Below, piece after piece: positions 1 to 5,858 of a stretch of DNA of 5,882 bases. The stretch's first letter is position 1; each line of letters starts with the position of its first letter. Below the pieces are notes generated by a model. The model worked only from the letters and a program-made list of their open reading frames with translations. It ran no database searches and was not told the origin of the DNA. A program made the translations under genes and the position numbers. Location: contig JAAYII010000054.1 in the NCBI GenBank assembly GCA_012523535.1, forward strand, positions 1 to 5,882. The letters are read 5' to 3'. Source of the stretch: Peptococcaceae bacterium (GTDB lineage Bacteria; Bacillota; Desulfitobacteriia; Desulfitobacteriales; Syntrophobotulaceae).

Positions 1-1
1 A

Positions 2-652
2 GACTATATTATACCGGCTACAGCCAGTAACGAAGACCTTGATTTGATTAATAAAGTTTATAGTCATAAGCATGTACTTTTGAAAAATAAATCCAAATTT
101 GCTTTGGGAATTGTTACCGGCAATAACAAGCTACATTTGCTAACCACACCTATTCCCGGGTCGGAACCCATATATCGCGGCAAAGATTTAGACTATTTTC
201 GTTTTTTAGACCCTGTCTATTATCTAAAATTTGAACCCTCAAAATATCAACAGGTTGCGCCTCTGGAACTATATCGCCAACCAAAAATTGCTTACAGGTT
301 TATTGCCGACAAACTTGTATGCGCGCTGGATAATAAAGGGAGATTGTTGCTTAACAGCGCTAATTTGTTTATCCCCACTCTGGACTATCCTCTGACCACG
401 ATTGTCGCCCTATTTAATTCCAGCCTTTATACTTACCTTTATAGAAAAATTTACTATTCAAAAAAGGTATTAAGAAATCATTTGGAATCTTTGCCCTTAC
501 CTCTTCTGAACAGTGAACAACATGCACTGCTTAAAGAAATGCACGATAACTTTTATATTCATAACTATACGCTCGAAGATCTAAACCATGCCGTCTATTC
601 TTTTTTCAACCTAACGGCGCGGGAAATCAGCTTGATCGAAAACAATATATAG
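2..652 (+). CDS. C-terminal part of a DNA adenine methyltransferase / type IIG restriction enzyme (TaqI-like specificity domain), 5' truncated by the window
   Basis: The frame is open from the first bases of the window to a TAG stop at 650-652, giving 216 visible residues with no start, so the catalytic part lies to the left. The TTG at 44 is an internal codon, not a start. What is seen: GIVTGNNK followed about 20 residues later by PIYRGKD, then a KIAYRFIADKL stretch, a LNSANLFIP stretch, ALFNSSLYTYLYR, and LESLPLPLL. This order matches the C-terminal target-recognition domain of Eco57I/TaqI-type N6-adenine methyltransferases, where the segment contacts the recognition sequence in DNA. By family knowledge the missing N-terminal part should carry an NPPY motif and an SAM-binding fold, possibly with a nuclease domain; none of that is visible. 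It could be a stand-alone methyltransferase, a type IIG enzyme or a defence-system methylase. It has no evident link to the genes on its right. Confidence 0.75.
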   Translation, partial: DYIIPATASNEDLDLINKVYSHKHVLLKNKSKFALGIVTGNNKLHLLTTPIPGSEPIYRGKDLDYFRFLDPVYYLKFEPSKYQQVAPLELYRQPKIAYRFIADKLVCALDNKGRLLLNSANLFIPTLDYPLTTIVALFNSSLYTYLYRKIYYSKKVLRNHLESLPLPLLNSEQHALLKEMHDNFYIHNYTLEDLNHAVYSFFNLTAREISLIENNI

Positions 653-680
653 ACGTTTAAAATTATTGCTTTGGAGTTAC

Positions 681-689
681 TGCTATAAG
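681..689 (+). promoter_or_regulatory. Candidate extended -10 promoter for the cysteine-rich gene
   Basis: TGCTATAAG reads as an extended -10 element: TG, one base, then TATAAG, which is five of six to TATAAT. No convincing -35 hexamer lies 16-18 bases upstream, which extended -10 promoters can tolerate. Transcription would begin near 696, just at the left arm of the 695-704/738-747 hairpin. Sequence match only; the region is AT-rich and chance matches are common. Confidence 0.3.
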
Positions 690-800
690 GAAAATTCTCT
701 TTGGGAAAGGTTTTTATTGACTGTTTTGTTGGCAACTCCAAAGAGAAAAAATTATTTGCCCGGAAAGAACTATCCTTAATTTATTTATATATTTCGCTTT

Positions 801-808
801 GAAGGAGG
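801..808 (+). promoter_or_regulatory. Ribosome binding site that fixes the start of the cysteine-rich gene
   Basis: GAAGGAGG lies eight bases before the ATG at 817. The alternative in-frame TTG at 799 overlaps this site and has no Shine-Dalgarno sequence of its own, so the ATG is preferred. Confidence 0.8.
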
Positions 809-816
809 CTTTTTTA

Positions 817-1125
817 ATGTGTTGGTCTTGTAATGCTTATTGCGGCAACTGCAAACCGCCAAAAGAAAAACCGCGCCAATGTACTAACTGTAAAGCATTT
901 AATTTCGATCCGGAAAAAACCACCTGCCGTAAGTGCGGAGCCGAGCTTCCGCCAAGAGTACCCCCACCTGTCATACTGTGCCAGTTATGCGGTATGAAAT
1001 GCGCTAATCCTTGCAAAAAAGGAGAACGCCCACCTGCTGACGGGGTTTTACGCCCATGCAAGTTAAGAACGCCACCTCAAGAAGAATTAGAAGCAATATC
1101 AAAACAACAAAATGCTCAATCCTAA
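817..1125 (+). CDS. Small cysteine-rich protein, probable multi-site zinc-ribbon or metal-binding protein, function unknown
   Basis: I do not recognise the family. The start is the ATG at 817 behind a strong GAAGGAGG site, giving 102 residues with 13 cysteines. Most are in pairs: C2/C5, C9/C12, C22/C25, C37/C40, C55/C58 and C62/C66, with a lone C81. The C22-C25 and C37-C40 pairs form a unit like a four-cysteine zinc ribbon (CxxC, 11 residues, CxxCG). The C55-C66 group (CxxCGxxxCxxxC) could bind a second zinc or an iron-sulfur cluster. A proline-rich linker near residues 45-51 separates the two halves. There is no signal peptide and no membrane segment; the C-terminal 20 residues are polar and probably disordered. 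The flavin-reductase-like gene lies 118 bases downstream in the same direction, with a hairpin between. Roles in metal delivery, redox or nucleic-acid binding are all possible; none is shown. Confidence 0.7.
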   Translation: MCWSCNAYCGNCKPPKEKPRQCTNCKAFNFDPEKTTCRKCGAELPPRVPPPVILCQLCGMKCANPCKKGERPPADGVLRPCKLRTPPQEELEAISKQQNAQS

Positions 1126-1158
1126 GACGAAAGCAAAGTATTATAAACAAGGCATAAG

Positions 1159-1193
1159 AAGAGGAGTAACACTTAAATTACCGTTACCCTCTT
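1159..1193 (+). terminator. Terminator-like hairpin between the cysteine-rich and flavoprotein genes
   Basis: AAGAGGAGTAAC (1159-1170) pairs with GTTACCCTCTT (1183-1193) over 11 base pairs with a single bulged A, enclosing a 12-base loop. A moderately U-rich stretch (TTAATATTTGTT) follows, weaker than a classical U tract. It probably ends or attenuates transcription of the cysteine-rich gene, letting the flavoprotein gene be controlled partly on its own. Confidence 0.5.
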
Positions 1194-1212
1194 TAATATT
1201 TGTTGCTATATT
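1184..1212 (+). promoter_or_regulatory. Candidate extended -10 promoter for the flavoprotein gene
   Basis: TGCTATATT at 1204-1212 is an extended -10 element with TATATT at 1207-1212. A weak -35 (TTACCC, 1184-1189, three of six to TTGACA) sits 17 bases upstream, inside the right arm of the hairpin. Transcription would start near 1219, 25 bases before the ATG. Sequence match only. Confidence 0.3.
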
Positions 1213-1243
1213 CTTTACAAAAAGTAAAAAGGAGGAAAAGCAC

Positions 1244-1924
1244 ATGTACTATGATCCGGAAAAAGATGATCACGGTCTGGCTCGCAATCCCTTCAAATCC
1301 TGTGTACTACCACGTCCCATTGGCTGGATTTCAACGCTTAGTGCTTCCGGAGTCCATAATTTAGCACCCTTCAGTCAATTCCAGAACTTAACTTTTGACC
1401 CACCCTATGTTATGATTGCCAGTAATCAAAATATCCTAGGAAACCGTAAAGACACGGTAATTAACATCGAAACAACCGGGGAATTCGTTTATAACATGGT
1501 TACCTACGATTTACGGGAGGCCATGGTCAAATCTGCCGTTGAATTTCCACCGGAAGTCGACGAATTTGAGGAAACCGGTTTGACCAAAGTCCCGTCGATT
1601 AAAGTAAAGCCTTGCAGGGTGGGGGAATCGCCGATACAGTTTGAATGCATCTATCACTCAACTCTCCGACTCCCGGGACGCGGCGCTCAAGGCTCGGTGG
1701 ATATCATTATCGGCAAGGTTGTCCTCGTCCACATCAAAGACGAATTTATTTTACCAAACGGCAAAATCGATGTAGTCAAACTTCGTCCTTTAGCCCGTCT
1801 AGGTTATTTCGACTACACAACGGTAGACCATATCTTTGAAATGAAGACTCCGACCAAAAATGAAGCTGAACTTTTCGGTTTAGAAGGTGCATCTGTAGTT
1901 GCTTCCAGAAACACAAACCGCTAA
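1244..1924 (+). CDS. Flavin-reductase-like FMN-binding split-barrel protein
   Basis: The start is the ATG at 1244, eight bases after GGAGG (1231-1235). An in-frame ATG at 1112 would overlap the previous gene and add 44 residues unlike this family, so it is rejected. The product has 226 residues. Residues 21-60 carry the hallmark of the flavin reductase-like domain (Pfam PF01613, DIM6/NTAB type): PRPIGWIST, then NLAPFSQFQ, then DPPYVMIAS. The stretch KDTVINIETTGEFVYNMV follows, as expected. By family knowledge such proteins form dimers that bind FMN and either reduce flavin with NAD(P)H for a partner or act as FMN electron carriers (flavoredoxins). No signal peptide or membrane segment is seen, so it is cytoplasmic. 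It is convergent with the molybdenum enzyme operon and shares a terminator with it, suggesting but not proving a shared pathway. The substrate cannot be read from sequence. Confidence 0.88.
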   Translation: MYYDPEKDDHGLARNPFKSCVLPRPIGWISTLSASGVHNLAPFSQFQNLTFDPPYVMIASNQNILGNRKDTVINIETTGEFVYNMVTYDLREAMVKSAVEFPPEVDEFEETGLTKVPSIKVKPCRVGESPIQFECIYHSTLRLPGRGAQGSVDIIIGKVVLVHIKDEFILPNGKIDVVKLRPLARLGYFDYTTVDHIFEMKTPTKNEAELFGLEGASVVASRNTNR

Positions 1925-1944
1925 TACCATTTGTGAGACTACAA

Positions 1945-1994
1945 AAAAGCTATCCCTGGGCTTATTTGTTAAAATGAGCCTGAGGATAGCTTTT
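1945..1994. terminator. Bidirectional intrinsic terminator between convergent genes
   Basis: AAAAGCTATCC (1945-1955) is the exact reverse complement of GGATAGCTTTT (1984-1994). Above a three-base internal loop the stem continues with GGCT/AGCC and further AT pairs. On the plus strand it ends in four T; on the minus strand the A run at 1943-1948 gives six T. It lies 21 bases after the flavoprotein stop and 23 bases after the beta-subunit stop on the other strand, so it serves both. Confidence 0.85.
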
Positions 1995-2016
1995 GAGTCC
2001 TGGCCTAATTTCGCTT

Positions 2017-2829
2017 TTATTCTTTATCCAAGGGGATATCTCCCAGATTAATATCAACAGCTGTGTTTAAACCTAAGAAGTGCTTTCGGGCATAGCCTTT
2101 GGCTTCAAGGGTTAAATCATATTTGCCGACAGCCAGATCCTTAAACCAGAAATCCCCGTAAGCATCCGTATATGTCTCCATCACCTTACCCCCGGAGGTA
2201 AGAAGGCAGCGGCAGCCTATGATTACCTCTTTGGCAACCGGGTCATAGACCGTTCCGGCAATGAATTTACCGGGAATGTTGCGATAATAAACCCGGGGTT
2301 TTTGGCCCGTCTCCGGTTTCATAACCACTGCACCCGGAATTAGATCTTGCAATTCCTCCACCTCGCCGAATTTTATTGCGTCGGTGGGACAAGCCTCCAC
2401 ACAGCGAGGCAGCTTGTATCCGTTATCCAACAGATGGGCACAGCCGGTACATTTCTGGGCAATATTTAATTCCTCGTTATAATAAATGGCGTTGTAGGGA
2501 CAGGCTTTCAGACAATCTCGGCAACCGTTGCACTTCTCCGGATTGATCAGAATAAACCCGTCTTCCCGGCGAAAAATGGCTTCTTGCGGACAGCTTTCCA
2601 AGCAAGAAGGTTTTTCGCAATGATTACACAATTTGGGGATATAATGGATTTTTACTTTGGGGATGGTCCCGCAGACATTCTCCTGTACCTTAAGCCAAAA
2701 CTGGCCGATCTCTGGCTGCGGTTTGGCGTAAGGTGTCCAATCATTTCCCACATGCTCATCCTTGCAGGCCAATTGGCAGTTATAACAACCGCTACAGCGG
2801 GAAACATCGATAACAAATGCTTTTGCCAT
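2017..2829 (-). CDS. Iron-sulfur (beta) subunit of a molybdopterin oxidoreductase, transhydroxylase AthS-like, four [4Fe-4S] clusters
   Basis: This is the electron-transfer subunit of a DMSO-reductase-family enzyme. The start is the ATG at 2829, six bases behind GAGGAGGT (2836-2843); a start nine codons earlier at 2856 would contain this site. The product has 270 residues. Sixteen ferredoxin cysteines form four sets: C12/15/18/22, C68/71/76/80, C100/103/106/110 and C127/130/143/147. Residues 171-183 (KPETGQKPRVYYR) lead into a C-terminal beta-sandwich of the transthyretin/carboxypeptidase-regulatory type (about 190-265; core TDAYGDFWF and GKYDLTLEAKGY). This extra domain is characteristic of the small subunit of Pelobacter pyrogallol-phloroglucinol transhydroxylase (AthS, 274 residues), recalled from the literature. 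That protein has three clusters; here all four cysteine sets are complete, closer to redox-active DmsB-type subunits. No Tat signal or anchor is seen, so it should be cytoplasmic. It follows the large subunit by 57 bases in the same operon. Confidence 0.88.
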   Translation of the reverse strand: MAKAFVIDVSRCSGCYNCQLACKDEHVGNDWTPYAKPQPEIGQFWLKVQENVCGTIPKVKIHYIPKLCNHCEKPSCLESCPQEAIFRREDGFILINPEKCNGCRDCLKACPYNAIYYNEELNIAQKCTGCAHLLDNGYKLPRCVEACPTDAIKFGEVEELQDLIPGAVVMKPETGQKPRVYYRNIPGKFIAGTVYDPVAKEVIIGCRCLLTSGGKVMETYTDAYGDFWFKDLAVGKYDLTLEAKGYARKHFLGLNTAVDINLGDIPLDKE

Positions 2830-2835
2830 TTTTTT

Positions 2836-2843
2836 ACCTCCTC
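2836..2843 (-). promoter_or_regulatory. Ribosome binding site of the iron-sulfur subunit
   Basis: GAGGAGGT on the minus strand, six A bases before the ATG at 2829. It decides the start: the longer in-frame ATG at 2856 lies upstream of this site and would translate through it. Confidence 0.8.
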
Positions 2844-2886
2844 GCTTTGAAAGCAAAACTTTCTTTTTGTTTTTCGGTAGCTGGCT

Positions 2887-5570
2887 TCATTTTTGGATCA
2901 GCCAACTTTCCAAACATACACCGGTAGCTTTATCTATTTTGCGGGCAAAGGCTTCCGGATATTTTTTCTTCCATTCTGCCATTTCCTCGTCGGTAACTTT
3001 TTGCACCTCCACCAGGAAGCCGGAAACAACCATACCGGTAGCGTTCTTGGATGTAATCGCAGTAGGAGTAATCAAATTTATAGCCCCACCGCGGTCAATT
3101 CCATTGGGGTCAATGGGGTCAAAACGAGCGCCATGGTCCATATAGGCTACTCTGGGCATGATTCGCTCGGTGACATAAGCCGCTCCAAGCACAATTCCCC
3201 GTTCATTGAAAACCTTTACAATGTCCCCATGCTTGATGCCTCGTTTTTCAGCTTCTGAAGGATGCAGCCAGACCGGTTCATACTGGTAACCGTCTTTGGC
3301 ACGGATTTTCATGGTCTCGATCTCGCGAGTCCAAGTAATATCATCACACTGAGCATGCATGCGCCAACGAGGGTGATTGGAGACGCAAAGCAGTGGGTAT
3401 TTTTTAGCCCTTTCGCTGGAAAGGCTCTCATCATGGGAGACACCTTTTTCAATCCATTTGGGATAGGGCGGGCGTTCTTCATCGTCCGGGAAGAATTCCT
3501 GAAGGGCGGTAGAAGTAAACTCCAATTTGCCGGTTGGTGTTTTCAGCGGATTTTTCTCGGGATCTTCATAGAACTCTCTTAGTCCGGGCTTAACATTCTT
3601 AACATCCGGATCAGGCGGCAGAATCACCACATTGTCTTTTTTGAATTCCTCATAAGGCAGATAATCTTTTAAACCGGAGGCGTTATAGAACATCTCAACC
3701 AGCTTTTCAGTCGGAACATTGCCTGTATAGCGGTCATAATATTCCTTGCCCAATTTGGCTGCAACCCTGGCCACAGCCTCAAAGTCAGTAACGGATTCCC
3801 CGACGGGAGGACAAGCGGGATATTCGCGATAAACCGCCTCATAAGTGCCGCCGGTCGCTTCTTCTTGCAGATCGTCCTGTTCATACTTCGTAGTTACAGG
3901 CAAAATAATATCAGCAAGAATACAGTCATTCTCCAGCCACTGGTGTTGAGCCACTACGCACTCAATGGCCTCGCTTTGCAAAGCTTTTACAAAACGATAG
4001 CCATCGTTCCAGCAAGTAGTCATGCAGGGCGAGTCTGTCCAAATCATATGAATAGTGGAACATCCCTCTTCAGGGAACTTGTGCAGATGGAACTGTTCTT
4101 CCCGTGGGCCGATAAATTTATCCAGGCCGTACCAAGTAGCTTGGCCGTTTAAAATAGCATCGTGCACCATGCATTTCGGGAGAGATTGTTGCGGAGCAAC
4201 TTCCATAGGCTTCAAAAGCTCCTTAAGTTCTGGGCTTTGATCCAACAAATGTGGAGGATGGGCAAAGAAACCGGCATAATCGGTTTTAGGCGGACGGACC
4301 ACTTCAGCGAAAACAGCAATGTCCGGCCGTTGTTTGCTTTGATAAGGCAAGGGGTAATAGGGGGTATGGATATGCCACTCGATCATTTTTGCCTGGTGGA
4401 CTCCCGGTTTGCCCAGCCCTTGCATTCCTAAGAGAATAGCCTCCAGTCTGGCAGGTTCGGTAGCATATGGTCCGCGGATTCCCGGGCCGCCATTGCCGTG
4501 AATAATGCTGGTAACTTTTTTCGCCCAGTCACGGGCTAAGGCTTTAATGGTCCATTCCGGAACCCCGCATTTTTCCGAAGCCCAAGCCGGTGTTTTGGGA
4601 ATGCCGTCCTCGGCTTTACCGAGCACATAATCAAAGAACGGCTCATAACCAACCGCATGGGTTTCAACATATTCTTTATCATAAGTGCCTTCAGTAAGCC
4701 ATACATAAGCAATAGCTAATTGCAAAGCAGCGTCAGTGTTGGGCAAAATAGGAATCCATTTATCGGCATGGACAGCGGCTCCGTAATTCAAATCCGGACT
4801 TATGTATACGGATTTGATCCCAATCTCAGTAATAAAATAACAAAGGCGACTGGACATCATGCCTTGGATAGGCAAGGGTGTGGATTCAGGATCACAACCC
4901 CAGAATAAAAGCAGCTCGGAATGTTGCAGGATGTCAGGGTAAACATTTCCGGACGGTTGCATCTGACCCACGGGTTCGCAGCCCCAGACATTCTTGGCGC
5001 CCAGTGCCATCCTTCCCAACTGTCATTGTTACGAATCTGAATGGTATAACCGCCTAAAAGGGAGAGTAGTCGGTTGACACAGCCATGGGCGGGATAAATA
5101 TGTTTCCCTTCGGCATGCATATCACCTTCAGAGAGGACTGCCTCCATGCCGTAAGTTTCCTTGATACGAAGTAATTCATCGGCAATTATCTGGGCAGCTT
5201 CGTCCCAAGAAATGCGGACATAACCAGACTTACCCCGATTTTGGGGGTTACGTTCACCCTTAGGGTCCCAGTCAACACGCTTCAGAGGGTACATGACACG
5301 GTTTTTGGAATAAACGCGTTTTTTATAAGCCTGTCCGACAAAAGACAAAACGGAACGATTCGGCGGGCTAAAAGTCTTGCCTCGGGCTTCAATTTTCCAG
5401 GGTTCAATATCCTTGAAACCGGGCCATTCCTCAAAATGATAAGGTCTGATCCTGGTAATTTTGCCATTACTGGATTCAACCACGGAGATGGGCCCACCTG
5501 CATGGCCAATAAGGCTTGTACCTTTGAAAGTCTTAAAATCGTCCTTGAGATCAATCCGTTTTTTCTCCAT
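2887..5570 (-). CDS. Molybdopterin oxidoreductase large (alpha) subunit, pyrogallol hydroxytransferase AthL-like, interrupted by one frameshift
   Basis: Catalytic subunit of a bis-MGD molybdenum or tungsten enzyme of the DMSO-reductase family. It starts at the ATG at 5570 behind GGGGAGG (5581-5587). Two frames cover it: 5570 to about 5001 codes residues 1-190, then the reading continues one frame over to the TGA at 2887 (704 codons). Restoring one base gives about 894 residues; Pelobacter AthL has about 875. There is no Tat signal and no N-terminal CxxC iron-sulfur motif, as in AthL. NDSWEGWHW (182-190) matches the segment carrying the serine ligand of molybdenum in transhydroxylase, so S184 is the proposed ligand, with D183 and W185 beside it. 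Cofactor-binding signs are LLFWGCDPE (about 221-229), then SPCMTTCWND, VAQHQWLENDC and ADIILPVTTKYEQDD, and SNHPRWRMHAQ (about 731-741) opening the C-terminal dinucleotide-binding domain. The substrate is unknown; aromatic hydroxyl transfer, reduction or dehydrogenation are all open. Confidence 0.85.
5000..5002 (-). other. Single-base frameshift site in the large-subunit gene
   Basis: The plus strand reads CCC here (GGG on the coding strand). Frame one reads W-H-W then A-P-R and runs about 47 unrelated codons to a stop near 4857. With four G instead of three the reading becomes W-H-W-G-A-K-N-V-W-G, matching the transhydroxylase family, and stays open for 704 codons. The downstream frame has a TTG at 5019 and an ATG at 5010 but no ribosome binding site before them, so a separate second gene is unlikely. 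A sequencing or assembly error in a G run or a recent mutation would explain it; the rest of the gene shows no decay. Confidence 0.85.
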
Positions 5571-5580
5571 CTCTTTTCAA

Positions 5581-5587
5581 CCTCCCC
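5581..5587 (-). promoter_or_regulatory. Ribosome binding site of the large subunit
   Basis: GGGGAGG on the minus strand, ten bases before the ATG at 5570. The spacing is slightly long, but no other start in this frame has a better site. Confidence 0.7.
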
Positions 5588-5594
5588 TTTTCCA

Positions 5595-5622
5595 GTTATA
5601 TGATATTTGTAATTTTTTACAA
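5595..5622 (-). promoter_or_regulatory. Candidate promoter of the molybdoenzyme operon, near copy
   Basis: On the minus strand TTGTAA (5617-5622, four of six to TTGACA) is followed after 16 bases by TATAAC (5595-5600, five of six to TATAAT). Transcription would begin near 5588, leaving a leader of about 18 bases that just contains the ribosome binding site. The -35 box is one half of the palindrome at 5607-5622. Sequence match only, in AT-rich DNA. Confidence 0.35.
5607..5622. promoter_or_regulatory. Perfect palindrome TTGTAA-N4-TTACAA, candidate operator
   Basis: Six-base arms in perfect dyad symmetry around TTTT, 16 bases in all. The size and symmetry fit a dimeric helix-turn-helix regulator, for example the CRP/FNR superfamily (CRP sites are TGTGA-N6-TCACA, also 16 bases) or a TetR-type repressor. 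It starts 37 bases upstream of the large-subunit ATG and overlaps the near promoter candidate, a position suited to repression. The regulator is not in the window. Confidence 0.45.
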
Positions 5623-5664
5623 TTAAAATAAGAGCTTCCGCAAACACAACAATATAGCTTGTAT

Positions 5665-5670
5665 ATTATA
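5665..5670 (-). promoter_or_regulatory. Alternative -10 box for the molybdoenzyme operon
   Basis: TATAAT on the minus strand is a perfect -10 hexamer about 95 bases before the ATG, but no good -35 lies 16-18 bases upstream. If this is the real promoter, the palindrome at 5607-5622 would lie within the transcript, still a possible repressor site. Confidence 0.25.
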
Positions 5671-5858
5671 ATTAACACACTTTTGTTTAATCGTCATCGT
5701 ATATTTTTTAAAAATAGCAATATATTATTTTAAAAAAATGACAAGCCGGTCGGGCCTTTAATGGCTAAACAAAACTTTATTCTATTATTCAATCAGAAAC
5801 GGCAATATTGATTTAGTGGCTTATTATAAAATTTAAGTATAATGCACTTTTTTGCCAT

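Larger units (their letters stand above)
653..816 (+). other. Intergenic leader with two overlapping inverted repeats
   Basis: This AT-rich gap carries no supported gene. The arm CTTTGGAGTT (669-678) is the exact reverse complement of AACTCCAAAG (734-743). A second arm, TTCTCTTTGG (695-704), is the exact reverse complement of CCAAAGAGAA (738-747). The two right arms share CCAAAG at 738-743, so only one hairpin can form at a time. No U tract follows the right arm, so neither is a classical terminator on the plus strand. The structure lies in what would be the 5' leader of the cysteine-rich gene. Any regulatory role is inference. Confidence 0.45.

Noticed and set aside
653..816. The inverted repeats as ends of a miniature transposable element.
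   Set aside because: No target-site duplication is seen, and the arms share one right-hand segment, which fits alternative RNA pairing better than terminal repeats.
1112..1243. N-terminal extension of 44 residues on the flavoprotein.
   Set aside because: It overlaps the end of the cysteine-rich gene, covers a hairpin and the GGAGG site, and does not resemble the family; the ATG at 1244 has the proper ribosome binding site.
3865..4431. Several plus-strand open frames of 61-95 residues opposite the large-subunit gene.
   Set aside because: They lie antisense to conserved oxidoreductase sequence, lack ribosome binding sites and have no recognisable domains; they are shadows.
5282..5647. A 121-residue open frame on the minus strand overlapping the start of the large subunit.
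   Set aside because: It is a different frame over coding DNA that clearly encodes the large subunit, and no family motif is seen in it.
5660..5676. TTAAT-N4-ATATA on the minus strand, resembling a CprK dehalobox (TTAAT-N4-ATTAA).
   Set aside because: Only one half-site matches fully, the other only three of five, and the surrounding sequence is almost pure A/T, so chance explains it.
5736..5762. GC-rich patch with a T run on the minus strand, resembling an intrinsic terminator.
   Set aside because: The stem is only about five pairs with a bulge, and the T run begins several bases after the stem. The partial terminator at the window edge is a better candidate.
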